A DNA stretch of 10,323 nucleotides, taken from positions 1 to 10,323 of the forward strand of contig CAMBLP010000077.1 in the NCBI GenBank assembly GCA_945868195.1. The letters run 5' to 3'. Position numbers and translations under genes: made by a program. The notes beneath the pieces are model-generated. The model worked only from the letters and a program-made list of their open reading frames with translations, did not search any database and was not told the origin of the DNA. Positions 1 through 5,972 of the stretch are shown piece by piece; the first letter of the stretch is position 1, and each line of letters begins with the position of its first letter. Source of the DNA: Bordetella parapertussis. GTDB lineage: Bacteria; Pseudomonadota; Gammaproteobacteria; Burkholderiales; Burkholderiaceae_B.

Positions 1-356
1 TCTTTTGTGGTCACAAAGCTATCGCCTGTGCCGCAAGTATGCGTGCCTTGGTGCGAAAAATATTCGTATGGACGTTCACAAAAGGGGACACGTCCACGAG
101 GCGAGAGTGGCTCGGCGATCATGTCACGTTGCACCACGCGCTTGATCTCCAGTAGACCTGAGACGTCTTCACTGACCGCACCGACTGTGCCAAAGTTTAC
201 GATGAGGGATGGACGTGTGTGTGCGATCGCTTCAAGCGCAGTGATCGTGGCATTGATCTTGCCAATGCCCGTATAAAAAACCTGAACGCCTGAGGGCATG
301 CTCGAATGATCAAGCTCGGCACGCAGCGCGGTCAGAACGATCAGGTTTGTGTGCAT
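1..356 (-). CDS. Pfs/MTAN-like nucleosidase (phosphorylase superfamily), C-terminus cut by window edge
   Basis: An open frame runs on the minus strand from ATG (356-354) to the window edge without a stop, giving 118 codons of a protein normally about 190-240 residues long. The translation begins MHTNLIVLTALRAEL, with the early Glu that MTA/SAH nucleosidases use, then TGIGKINAT, LIVNFGTVGA, an RDM-x-AEPLSPRG block and CGTGDSFVT near the visible end. This order matches the PNP/UDP phosphorylase fold, which cleaves nucleoside N-glycosidic bonds. The catalytic Asp of the fold would lie beyond the edge, so specificity (methylthioadenosine/S-adenosylhomocysteine or another nucleoside) is open. An in-frame stop precedes the ATG and no other start codon lies between. 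No clear Shine-Dalgarno is visible. It starts 40 nt after the thioesterase ends and is probably co-transcribed with it. Confidence 0.85.
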   Translation of the reverse strand, partial: MHTNLIVLTALRAELDHSSMPSGVQVFYTGIGKINATITALEAIAHTRPSLIVNFGTVGAVSEDVSGLLEIKRVVQRDMIAEPLSPRGRVPFCERPYEYFSHQGTHTCGTGDSFVTTK

Positions 357-396
357 GATGTCGGGGTATGTGAGTATTTAAGGCTTGGCTGGAGAT

Positions 397-840
397 CTAC
401 TCGTCTTTCTTGGGCCAGAGTACCATTTGTGTGCAACGAAAAATCGCAATTTTCTTGTCTGTTGCAGCATCCGTGACGACCGCGTCCCAAACTTGGGTAT
501 TGCCGCCGAGGTGCTGCGCTGTTGCAGTGCAGCGAATGATGGCGCCCTCGCCTCGAACAGTCCCTAAATGGTTGCTTTTGAGCTCAATGGTTGTAAAGGA
601 CACTGCCCCCTCGGGCAGGTGGGCAATGGTGGCGTATCCGCAGGTCGTATCGGCCAGAGCGATGATGCTTGCGGCATGCAGATAGGTATTGGGGGCGAAA
701 TGGACTTTGCGCAGCTTCATCTGGCTCTTGAGCGATCCCTCGGAGAGTTCCAGTATCTCAACCCCCATCAGGCCAGGTAGGTTTTCACCGCTGCGTTGAT
801 TGAGTTCGTCGACAGTGATCGTGGGGCGAAGCTTGGGCAT
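397..840 (-). CDS. PaaI-family hotdog-fold thioesterase
   Basis: A 147-residue protein, the usual size for a single hotdog domain of the PaaI/4-hydroxybenzoyl-CoA thioesterase group, which hydrolyses acyl-CoA or aryl-CoA thioesters in the cytoplasm, usually as a tetramer. The helix motif reads LHAASIIALADTTCG (about residues 54-68), equivalent to the family HGG-x-LAD-x-x-G stretch. H55 and D64 are candidate active-site residues. The strand FTTIELKSNHLGTVR (about 82-96) is also typical. The HGG glycines are replaced by Ala-Ala, seen here directly. The ATG has AGGA about 10 nt upstream. It is the first gene of a minus-strand pair with the nucleosidase and is divergent from the serine hydrolase. 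The acyl substrate cannot be inferred. Confidence 0.85.
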   Translation of the reverse strand: MPKLRPTITVDELNQRSGENLPGLMGVEILELSEGSLKSQMKLRKVHFAPNTYLHAASIIALADTTCGYATIAHLPEGAVSFTTIELKSNHLGTVRGEGAIIRCTATAQHLGGNTQVWDAVVTDAATDKKIAIFRCTQMVLWPKKDE

Positions 841-881
841 ACAACAGATTCCTGAGGGTGAGAGGGTTGAATTAACGTAAG

Positions 882-887
882 ATTATG
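882..887 (-). promoter_or_regulatory. Candidate -10 box for the thioesterase gene
   Basis: On the minus strand this reads CATAAT, five of six bases of the sigma70 -10 consensus, 41 nt upstream of the thioesterase ATG. The only -35-like match upstream (ATGATT, 15-nt spacer) is poor. It lies in the 82-bp divergent gap (841-922), which must also hold the start signals of the serine hydrolase. No convincing promoter was found for that direction. Confidence 0.25.
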
Positions 888-922
888 CCGTAACTGAACG
901 CTAATCATTTGTATGGATCGCC

Positions 923-2140
923 ATGACTACGACTTCTTCTTCTACTTTGCGCCCCGGCCCTGAATACGAAGCGCATGTGCGCCAAGGCTTTTCGCAGTCT
1001 AGGCTCGAGCGTCTTGGCCTTTCCATCGATGAGCAGATCGCCACAGGAATTTTCCCTGGCGCCGTCACCATGGTGCTGCGCAATGATGAGTGCGTGCATT
1101 TCGAAGCCTACGGACACCAAGACGCTGCCTGTACGATTCCGATGGCGCGCGATTCGATTTTTCGACTAGCCTCGATGACCAAACCACTGGTGACGGTCGC
1201 GGCCATGATGTTGGTCGAGCGCGGACGCTTCAATCTTTACGATCCGATCACGAACTGGCTCCCTGAGCTCAAGGATCTCAGGGTTGAGACGTCCGAGGGC
1301 GATGTGCCCTTGATTCGCCCGATCACGGTGCAGGACTTGATGCGGCACACAGCTGGCTTTGTGCATGGTGATCGGGCTCAGTCACCTCGTATCAGAAAGC
1401 TTTACGATGAGCTACAGATCGAAGCGAATAAGCAAGACATCCTCGGTGATCAGATGCTCAAAAATCTGGGTACCATCCCACTCGCGAGTCAGCCCGGCAC
1501 GCACTGGGAGTATTCGATCGCAGTCGATGTGTTGGGACTATTGCTCGAACGGGTTGAAAATAAGACGCTTGAGGAGATTCTCAACGTATTGTTGATTAAT
1601 CCTCTAGGTATGAAAGACACCTCATGGTGGCTGGAGCCTGAGCGTATCGGCAGACTCGCCGAGGCGCCTGACTCGGATCCGCTTAAAGCCAAAATGCTCA
1701 TTGCGTATCGTCAAACCACTAACCCCGTGGGCCGTACCTATCTTCGTGGCGGAGCAGGTCTGCTTGGTACGGCTGCGGATTACATGCAATTTTTGCAGAT
1801 GATGCTGCGTGGAGGAGAGCTCGATGGAAGGCGCTACTTATCACGTCGCACGGTCGAATTTATGTGCTCTGAGCATACGGTTGGAATGACGGGCTCGACC
1901 CATGCCAATACCGGACCCGGTTACGGTTTTGGACTTGGCTTTGCAGTCAGGCTTAATCAGGGCATGTGCTGGGTACCCGGCTCTCTTGGTGAGTCCCTCT
2001 GGTCTGGCGTTTGGGGAACCAGCTTTTGGCTGGACTACAAGGAAAATCTGACTGCACTGATCTTGACCCAAGGTCCGAGCCATAAAATTCAAAGTCGTAT
2101 GCTTTACAAAACTTTGGTTTATTCGGCGCTGGTAAAGTAA
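923..2140 (+). CDS. Class C beta-lactamase-fold serine hydrolase (esterase/lactonase-like)
   Basis: A 405-residue member of the Beta-lactamase (pfam00144) family, which includes AmpC, EstB-type esterases and lactonases. S84-M-T-K87 is the nucleophile motif S-x-x-K. W195-E-Y197-S-x-A-x-D-V-L-G carries the second catalytic Tyr in the form common in esterase-like members. The C-terminal GVWGTSFWLD stretch stands where the K/H-T-G or WGG motif lies. RHTAGF (141-146) and RGGAGLLGTAADY are further family marks. No signal peptide is visible, so it should be cytoplasmic, unlike true beta-lactamases, and an esterase, amidase or lactonase role is more likely than resistance. The ATG has only a weak GGA upstream, and the next Met would remove conserved sequence. 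Its stop is 5 nt before the Ldh2-family gene, suggesting coupled translation. The substrate is unknown. Confidence 0.88.
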   Translation: MTTTSSSTLRPGPEYEAHVRQGFSQSRLERLGLSIDEQIATGIFPGAVTMVLRNDECVHFEAYGHQDAACTIPMARDSIFRLASMTKPLVTVAAMMLVERGRFNLYDPITNWLPELKDLRVETSEGDVPLIRPITVQDLMRHTAGFVHGDRAQSPRIRKLYDELQIEANKQDILGDQMLKNLGTIPLASQPGTHWEYSIAVDVLGLLLERVENKTLEEILNVLLINPLGMKDTSWWLEPERIGRLAEAPDSDPLKAKMLIAYRQTTNPVGRTYLRGGAGLLGTAADYMQFLQMMLRGGELDGRRYLSRRTVEFMCSEHTVGMTGSTHANTGPGYGFGLGFAVRLNQGMCWVPGSLGESLWSGVWGTSFWLDYKENLTALILTQGPSHKIQSRMLYKTLVYSALVK

Positions 2141-2145
2141 TCAAG

Positions 2146-3207
2146 ATGAGTCTTGACGCAAAAGAATTTGCCTCCAATCAGCCCCTTGATCCCGCGCGGG
2201 TGCAGGCGTTGGCTGCTGCTGTCTATCGCAGCATCGGTGTGCCCGAGCAGGAAGCTTTGCTGGCTGCGGACACCTTGGTTCAGGCCGACTTATGGGGCCA
2301 CCAATCGCACGGTATGTTGCGGCTAGGTTGGTATTACGCTCGTCTCGAGTCGGGCGCTATGAAAGCGCACACGCAGACAACGCTCGAAGTCGACGCGGGT
2401 GCGGTGGCAGTGATGGACGGGCATGATGGTGTGGGTCAAGTCATCACGCGCCGCGCTGTCGATGAAGCGGTCACTCGCGCGCGCAAGCACGGTGTCGGAA
2501 TTGTTTCGATACGTAATTCCAATCATTTCGGTACGTGCATGTATTACACGCGTGTAGCGGCTGAGCAAGGCTGCATCATGATGTTGATGAGCAATGCAGG
2601 ACCCAATATGGCGCCGTGGGGCGGTTTGAAAAAGAAGATCGGCACCAACCCCTGGTCGATCGCGGTACCGGGTGGTGCCTATGGACCTGTCGTCATGGAC
2701 ATGGCGAACTCTGGCGTGGCGCGAGGCAAAATCTATCTCGCTAATAAACGGCGCGAGTCGATTCCTGATCATTGGGCGGTCGATGCGCGCGGTCGTCCCA
2801 CGACAGATCCCAAAGAAGCCTTGGAGGGTTTTATCCTTCCGATGGCGGGCCACAAGGGCTATGTGATGGGCGTGATGGTGGATATTTTGTCTGGCGTTTT
2901 ATCAGGGAGCCAGTTTCTCGATACCGTTCACGGTCCCTATGATCCGACCAACCGCAGCGGTGCAGGTCACTTTATGGTGGCGATGAATGTTGCGGCGTTT
3001 CAGCCACTGACCGAGTTTGAGCAACGTATCGATACTTACATCCGCTCTTTAAAGGATGTACCCCTGGCCGAAGGACACGCACAAGTTTATTACCCAGGAG
3101 AGATGGAAAAATTAGCCGATATTCAAAATCGAAAACAGGGTCTGCTATTGCCAGAAGATACGCTATCAGATGTGCTGCGTGTGGCCAAACATGCGGGTGT
3201 GTTGTAA
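2146..3207 (+). CDS. Ldh2-family NAD(P)-dependent malate/lactate-type 2-hydroxyacid dehydrogenase
   Basis: A 353-residue, full-length member of the Ldh_2 family (pfam02615: YlbC/AllD, ComC sulfolactate dehydrogenase, Mdh2, delta-1-piperideine-2-carboxylate reductase). This family is unrelated to Rossmann-fold LDH and interconverts 2-hydroxy (or 2-imino) acids with 2-oxo acids using NAD(P). Visible signatures are the N-terminal D-L-W-G-H52-Q-S-H55-G motif, R-N-S-N-H127-F-G, the G-T-N-P-W block (166-170) and G-H-K-G-Y (235-239) leading into a glycine-rich helix. Both motif histidines are present, so the enzyme looks intact. It starts 5 nt after the serine hydrolase stop with a poor ribosome site of its own, consistent with translational coupling. 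A likely job is oxidising the hydroxy-acid freed by a neighbouring hydrolase. Exact substrate and cofactor cannot be assigned. Confidence 0.92.
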   Translation: MSLDAKEFASNQPLDPARVQALAAAVYRSIGVPEQEALLAADTLVQADLWGHQSHGMLRLGWYYARLESGAMKAHTQTTLEVDAGAVAVMDGHDGVGQVITRRAVDEAVTRARKHGVGIVSIRNSNHFGTCMYYTRVAAEQGCIMMLMSNAGPNMAPWGGLKKKIGTNPWSIAVPGGAYGPVVMDMANSGVARGKIYLANKRRESIPDHWAVDARGRPTTDPKEALEGFILPMAGHKGYVMGVMVDILSGVLSGSQFLDTVHGPYDPTNRSGAGHFMVAMNVAAFQPLTEFEQRIDTYIRSLKDVPLAEGHAQVYYPGEMEKLADIQNRKQGLLLPEDTLSDVLRVAKHAGVL

Positions 3208-3247
3208 GTAAAAAAATATTATAAAAGTGATGGTTTAATCATAAATA

Positions 3248-3253
3248 AAGGGG
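3248..3253 (+). promoter_or_regulatory. Ribosome binding site of the cupin gene
   Basis: AAGGGG lies 8 nt before the ATG at 3262 and supports that start. The 54-nt gap after the dehydrogenase gene is AT-rich (a TATTAT at 3217-3222) but has no recognisable -35 element. Confidence 0.6.
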
Positions 3254-3261
3254 TTTGGACT

Positions 3262-3630
3262 ATGGAATTTAGTATTCAACACGCGAAGGAAAAACCTTTC
3301 ACGCATGATGGTTTGCGAGAATATTTTGATTATCGTGATCTCGGGATCTTTGATTCGACGAAAGGGGCTGCGGTGATGCATGTCATTCGCGCGACCAAAG
3401 GCTGCAATGCAACGGGGGAGTGGCATCGACACGAATTGAATTTCCAATTCGTTTATGTGCTTAAAGGTTGGGCGATTTTCGAGTACGAGGGTCATGGCGA
3501 ACACAAACTGGTCGAGGGAACGTGCGTACATCAGCCACCTAATATTCGTCATCGTGAGATCGCTCACTCGGATGACTTTGAAGTGCTTGAAATTGTATTG
3601 CCTGGAATATTTAAAACGGTTGCGCTGTGA
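3262..3630 (+). CDS. Small single-domain cupin protein
   Basis: A 122-residue protein holding one cupin_2 beta-barrel. The first metal motif reads G52-E-W-H55-R-H57-x4-Q62-x5-G68, and the second has P-P-N-I-R-H96. Three histidines (55, 57, 96) can bind a metal, while the usual Glu of the first motif is Gln (Q62). Members of this shape, with FQFVYVLKGW and HQPPNIRHRE blocks, often sit in catabolic clusters next to dehydrogenases and aldolases. From general knowledge they may be isomerases, epimerases or binding proteins, but the role is not established. The start is supported by AAGGGG at 8 nt. Its TGA overlaps the GTG start of the next gene, so the two are co-translated. Confidence 0.88.
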   Translation: MEFSIQHAKEKPFTHDGLREYFDYRDLGIFDSTKGAAVMHVIRATKGCNATGEWHRHELNFQFVYVLKGWAIFEYEGHGEHKLVEGTCVHQPPNIRHREIAHSDDFEVLEIVLPGIFKTVAL

Positions 3631-4700
3631 GCTTCACGCGGCGTCGTTGGCTTGGCGCCATGAGTGGCGTTGGCATGATGGGTGCAGCGGGCGTGACCGG
3701 AGTGATGGGTTATTCAGGGTCTAGCTCGGCACAAGTCCCCAAAAAGGCGAAAGAGGATAAAGGGGCGAAAGACACCATTAAGCCGTCTGATCCTCCCACC
3801 GCAACGATCATCAATCCAAAAACAGGCCGGTCAATCAAACTGCGCATCCGTCTGCCTGCAATGATTGCCCCCACAGGATTGATCTTATATTCGCCTGGCT
3901 TAGGGAGCGGCATTTCCAATGGCCAAGCCTGGTGTGAGGCTTGGCGGCAAGCGGGTTATCTGGTGGTGACCTTAGCGCATCCTGTGACGGATGACTCTCT
4001 TTGGCGAACTAGCGACAAGCAAAGCTTTAAAACCAATATGCAACAGGCGCTCGCCGGACCACAATATGGTTTGCGCGTATCCGACTGCAGCTTCGCGCTG
4101 GATCATTGTCTAAAGTCTGTCGAGCTCGCGCCTTATATGGATCCCAATAGAGTGGGTTTGGCTGGTCATTCCTATGGGGCATTGACTGCGCAGACGATCG
4201 CGGGCCAACCGCTTGGCGCCACTAGCTTGCGCGATCCCCGGATCAAGGCGGTGATCGCATTTTCACCGGGCGCGACCTCGCTCGAGCGGGCACGATCGAT
4301 GTCCAAGGTTCCGATTCCTTTTTTTTGCATCACGGGTGATCACGATCAGTTTGTGACGTTTAAAAAGGATGGAGAGGCGATTAAGCTCGGCGTGAGCCTC
4401 GCAAACCGGAAGTTGGTCTATGCCAACCTGCCCGCAGGAAAAAAACTGCAGCTCACATTACATGATGCCGATCATATGAGTTTTGCAGGCGAACCTGTAG
4501 ATGCGTTACGCTTCAGTCGCGATATCAAGGTCACTGAATCTGGTCATCAAGCCCTTTGGGGGCGGGTGAGTCAGATGACAACCGCTTTTTGGGAATATTA
4601 TTTGGCGGCACCGGATCATTCCGTGCCATCGACACAAGAGGCTTTCGAGGCACGCCTGCGTGCCGTGCTCAGCTCAGGCGACGAATTAAAGTTTGGTTAA
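3627..4700 (+). CDS. Tat-exported alpha/beta hydrolase (PAF-acetylhydrolase/dienelactone-hydrolase-like)
   Basis: A 357-residue protein starting at GTG, which overlaps the cupin stop by 4 nt (GTGA). The GTG start is preferred over the ATG at 3660 because it adds a twin-arginine signal: T4-R-R-R-W-L9, then a hydrophobic Gly/Ala/Met-rich stretch to about residue 29, with a plausible cleavage site after S-S-A35. The mature domain shows an oxyanion-type S-P-G-L-G-S-G (89-95), the nucleophile elbow G180-H-S182-Y-G184, the acid region I-T-G-D238-H-D240, and the catalytic His in D-A-D-H283-M. A complete Ser-Asp-His triad is thus present. It should hydrolyse an ester or lactone in the periplasm after folding in the cytoplasm. 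The substrate is not predictable. The Lys-rich stretch after the signal (39-52) is probably a linker. Confidence 0.85.
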   Translation: MSFTRRRWLGAMSGVGMMGAAGVTGVMGYSGSSSAQVPKKAKEDKGAKDTIKPSDPPTATIINPKTGRSIKLRIRLPAMIAPTGLILYSPGLGSGISNGQAWCEAWRQAGYLVVTLAHPVTDDSLWRTSDKQSFKTNMQQALAGPQYGLRVSDCSFALDHCLKSVELAPYMDPNRVGLAGHSYGALTAQTIAGQPLGATSLRDPRIKAVIAFSPGATSLERARSMSKVPIPFFCITGDHDQFVTFKKDGEAIKLGVSLANRKLVYANLPAGKKLQLTLHDADHMSFAGEPVDALRFSRDIKVTESGHQALWGRVSQMTTAFWEYYLAAPDHSVPSTQEAFEARLRAVLSSGDELKFG

Positions 4701-4708
4701 CCAACTTT
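4688..4708 (+). repeat. Imperfect palindrome spanning a stop codon
   Basis: AAAG-T-TTGG-TTAA-CCAA-CTTT pairs perfectly except for one bulged T, and its core TTGGTTAACCAA is a perfect 12-bp palindrome. The TAA stop of the alpha/beta hydrolase lies in the centre. No T-run follows, so it is a poor intrinsic terminator. It could be a regulator-binding site for the downstream gene or a weak RNA hairpin. This is an observation without an assigned function. Confidence 0.4.
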
Positions 4709-4727
4709 GGCTAAACATTTGACTAAA

Positions 4728-4755
4728 TTGATTTATTCTTATTCATTGTCATGAT
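4728..4755 (+). promoter_or_regulatory. Weak candidate promoter before the decarboxylating dehydrogenase
   Basis: TTGATT (4728-4733) and CATGAT (4750-4755) are separated by 16 nt in the AT-rich 80-nt gap, each matching four of six sigma70 bases. The gap and the upstream palindrome make a new transcription start plausible, but the match is modest. Confidence 0.25.
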
Positions 4756-4780
4756 TAAAAATTTAACGTAGAGACTCATT

Positions 4781-5842
4781 ATGAAAATTATTGTGCTGCC
4801 AGGTGATGGCATTGGTGTTGAAACTGTACCTATCGCAGTCGATGCGCTTGAATTCATTTCAAAAAAATTCAAGTTGGACTTATCCTTAAAGCACGATATT
4901 GCGGGTCACGAAAGTCTCAAAAAATACGGCACCACCATCCATCCTGGACTACTAGAGTCAGTCAAAAACGCCGATGGTCTGATTTTGGGACCTATGGCCA
5001 CGTATGACTTTAAAGACGAGTCCAAGGGCGAGATCAATCCTTCGAAATTTTTCCGCAAGAGTCTCGATCTCTTTGCGAATATTCGGCCGGCCAAAACGTT
5101 TCCAGGATGCGGTACGCCTCACAAACCCTTGGATCTGGTCGTCGTACGTGAAAATACAGAAGGTTTTTATGCGGATCGCAACATCGAGTCTGGTGGCAGC
5201 GAAATGCTCATCACCTCGGATGTCGTCGTTTCCTTGCGTCGCATCACGCGTCAGTGTTGCGAGCGTATCGCTCGCGCGGCATTTGAGCTTGCGATGACCC
5301 GCAGGAAACATGTCACCGTCGTGCACAAGGCGAACGTCCTGCGACTCGGTGATGGTATGTTTATTGATTCTTGCCGTTTGATCGGTCAAGAATTTCCCGA
5401 GGTACAGATCGAAGAAATCATCGTTGATGCGATGATGGCGCACGTCGTACGCACCCCTGAGCGTTATGACGTGTTGGTAACAACTAATATGTTTGGCGAT
5501 ATTTTGTCCGATCTGACGTCCGAGCTTTCCGGCAGCCTGGGGATGGCGGGTTCGATCAATGCCGGGGTCAACTACGCGATGGCGCAAGCAGCGCATGGTT
5601 CGGCGCCCGATATCGCCGGCAAAAACCTCGCCAATCCCTTTTCTCAGGTCTGGTCTGTCGCGATGCTGCTGAATTGGTATGGTCAACGTCAAAACAAGCC
5701 CCAGTTCGTGACCGCTGCCCAAGTGATGGAAACTGCGATGGCAGAAGCGATCGCCGCCGGTGAATCCACCAAAGATATTGGTGGCAAGCTCGGTACCAAA
5801 GAGACCGGTCAAGCTTTTCTCGAGCGCTTGGCCAAGGCATAA
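4781..5842 (+). CDS. Beta-decarboxylating hydroxyacid dehydrogenase (isopropylmalate/isocitrate/tartrate dehydrogenase family)
   Basis: A 353-residue, complete member of the Iso_dh family, which oxidises a 2-hydroxy-3-carboxy acid and decarboxylates it to a 2-oxo acid with Mg2+ and NAD(P)+. Seen are the N-terminal LPGDGIG, R92 in F-F-R-K, R102 in F-A-N-I-R-P, R123 in V-V-R-E-N-T-E-G-F-Y130, K183 in H-K-A-N, and the metal aspartates D216, D240 and D244. Asp277-Ile278 in H-G-S-A-P-D-I-A-G is the arrangement linked to NAD rather than NADP use. The substrate-recognition segment before R92 reads I-N-P-S-K-F-F, unlike typical leucine, isocitrate or homoisocitrate enzymes. It is unlikely to be LeuB, since no leuC/leuD genes lie nearby, and fits a catabolic acid pathway. 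An AGAG-like ribosome site precedes the ATG. Confidence 0.9.
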   Translation: MKIIVLPGDGIGVETVPIAVDALEFISKKFKLDLSLKHDIAGHESLKKYGTTIHPGLLESVKNADGLILGPMATYDFKDESKGEINPSKFFRKSLDLFANIRPAKTFPGCGTPHKPLDLVVVRENTEGFYADRNIESGGSEMLITSDVVVSLRRITRQCCERIARAAFELAMTRRKHVTVVHKANVLRLGDGMFIDSCRLIGQEFPEVQIEEIIVDAMMAHVVRTPERYDVLVTTNMFGDILSDLTSELSGSLGMAGSINAGVNYAMAQAAHGSAPDIAGKNLANPFSQVWSVAMLLNWYGQRQNKPQFVTAAQVMETAMAEAIAAGESTKDIGGKLGTKETGQAFLERLAKA

Positions 5843-5854
5843 ACGATAGGTTCG

Positions 5855-5894
5855 AAGATACCCCTAGCTGCGTAGAGCAATCCTAGGGCATCTT
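5855..5894 (+). terminator. Hairpin between the dehydrogenase and the DapA-like gene (possible weak terminator or attenuator)
   Basis: The left arm AAGATACCCCTAG (5855-5867) pairs with the right arm CTAGGGCATCTT (5883-5894), with one A-C mismatch and one bulged C, around a 15-nt loop. Only a short T-rich tail (TCTTTGTG) follows, so termination would be partial at best. It sits in a 130-nt gap, the longest in the cluster. It may set different expression for the last two genes or protect the upstream mRNA end. Confidence 0.4.
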
Positions 5895-5958
5895 TGTGCT
5901 AACGTAACGCGCACCGCAATATCCTGTTGGATTGAATCTCTCAGGTTGTTAAAAAGAC

Positions 5959-5963
5959 AAGGA
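5959..5963 (+). promoter_or_regulatory. Ribosome binding site that sets the DapA-like start at 5973
   Basis: AAGGA lies 9 nt before the ATG at 5973. The in-frame TTG at 5946 would add nine non-conserved residues and has no such site, so 5973 is preferred. Confidence 0.7.
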
Positions 5964-5972
5964 ATCACTGCA

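Noticed and set aside
7..276. Plus-strand open frame of 89 codons at the left edge
   Set aside because: The opposite strand encodes a convincing nucleosidase over the same bases. The plus frame has no recognisable domain.
923..2140. Serine hydrolase as an antibiotic-resistance beta-lactamase
   Set aside because: It has no signal peptide, an esterase-like Tyr motif and no K-T-G triad, and sits in a metabolic gene cluster.
2323..2853. Minus-strand open frame of 176 codons inside the Ldh2-family gene
   Set aside because: It is an antisense shadow of a well-conserved enzyme, with biased composition and no motifs.
3782..3790. GCCGTCTGA, close to the Neisseria DNA uptake sequence
   Set aside because: It is a single incomplete copy inside a coding region, with no second copy noticed, so it is most likely chance.
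4958..5812. Minus-strand open frame of 284 codons
   Set aside because: It lies antisense to the dehydrogenase. Its product is rich in His, Arg and Thr without domain motifs, typical of a shadow frame.
5946..5972. Upstream TTG start for the DapA-like protein
   Set aside because: The ATG at 5973 has a good AAGGA site, and the added residues are not part of the family domain.
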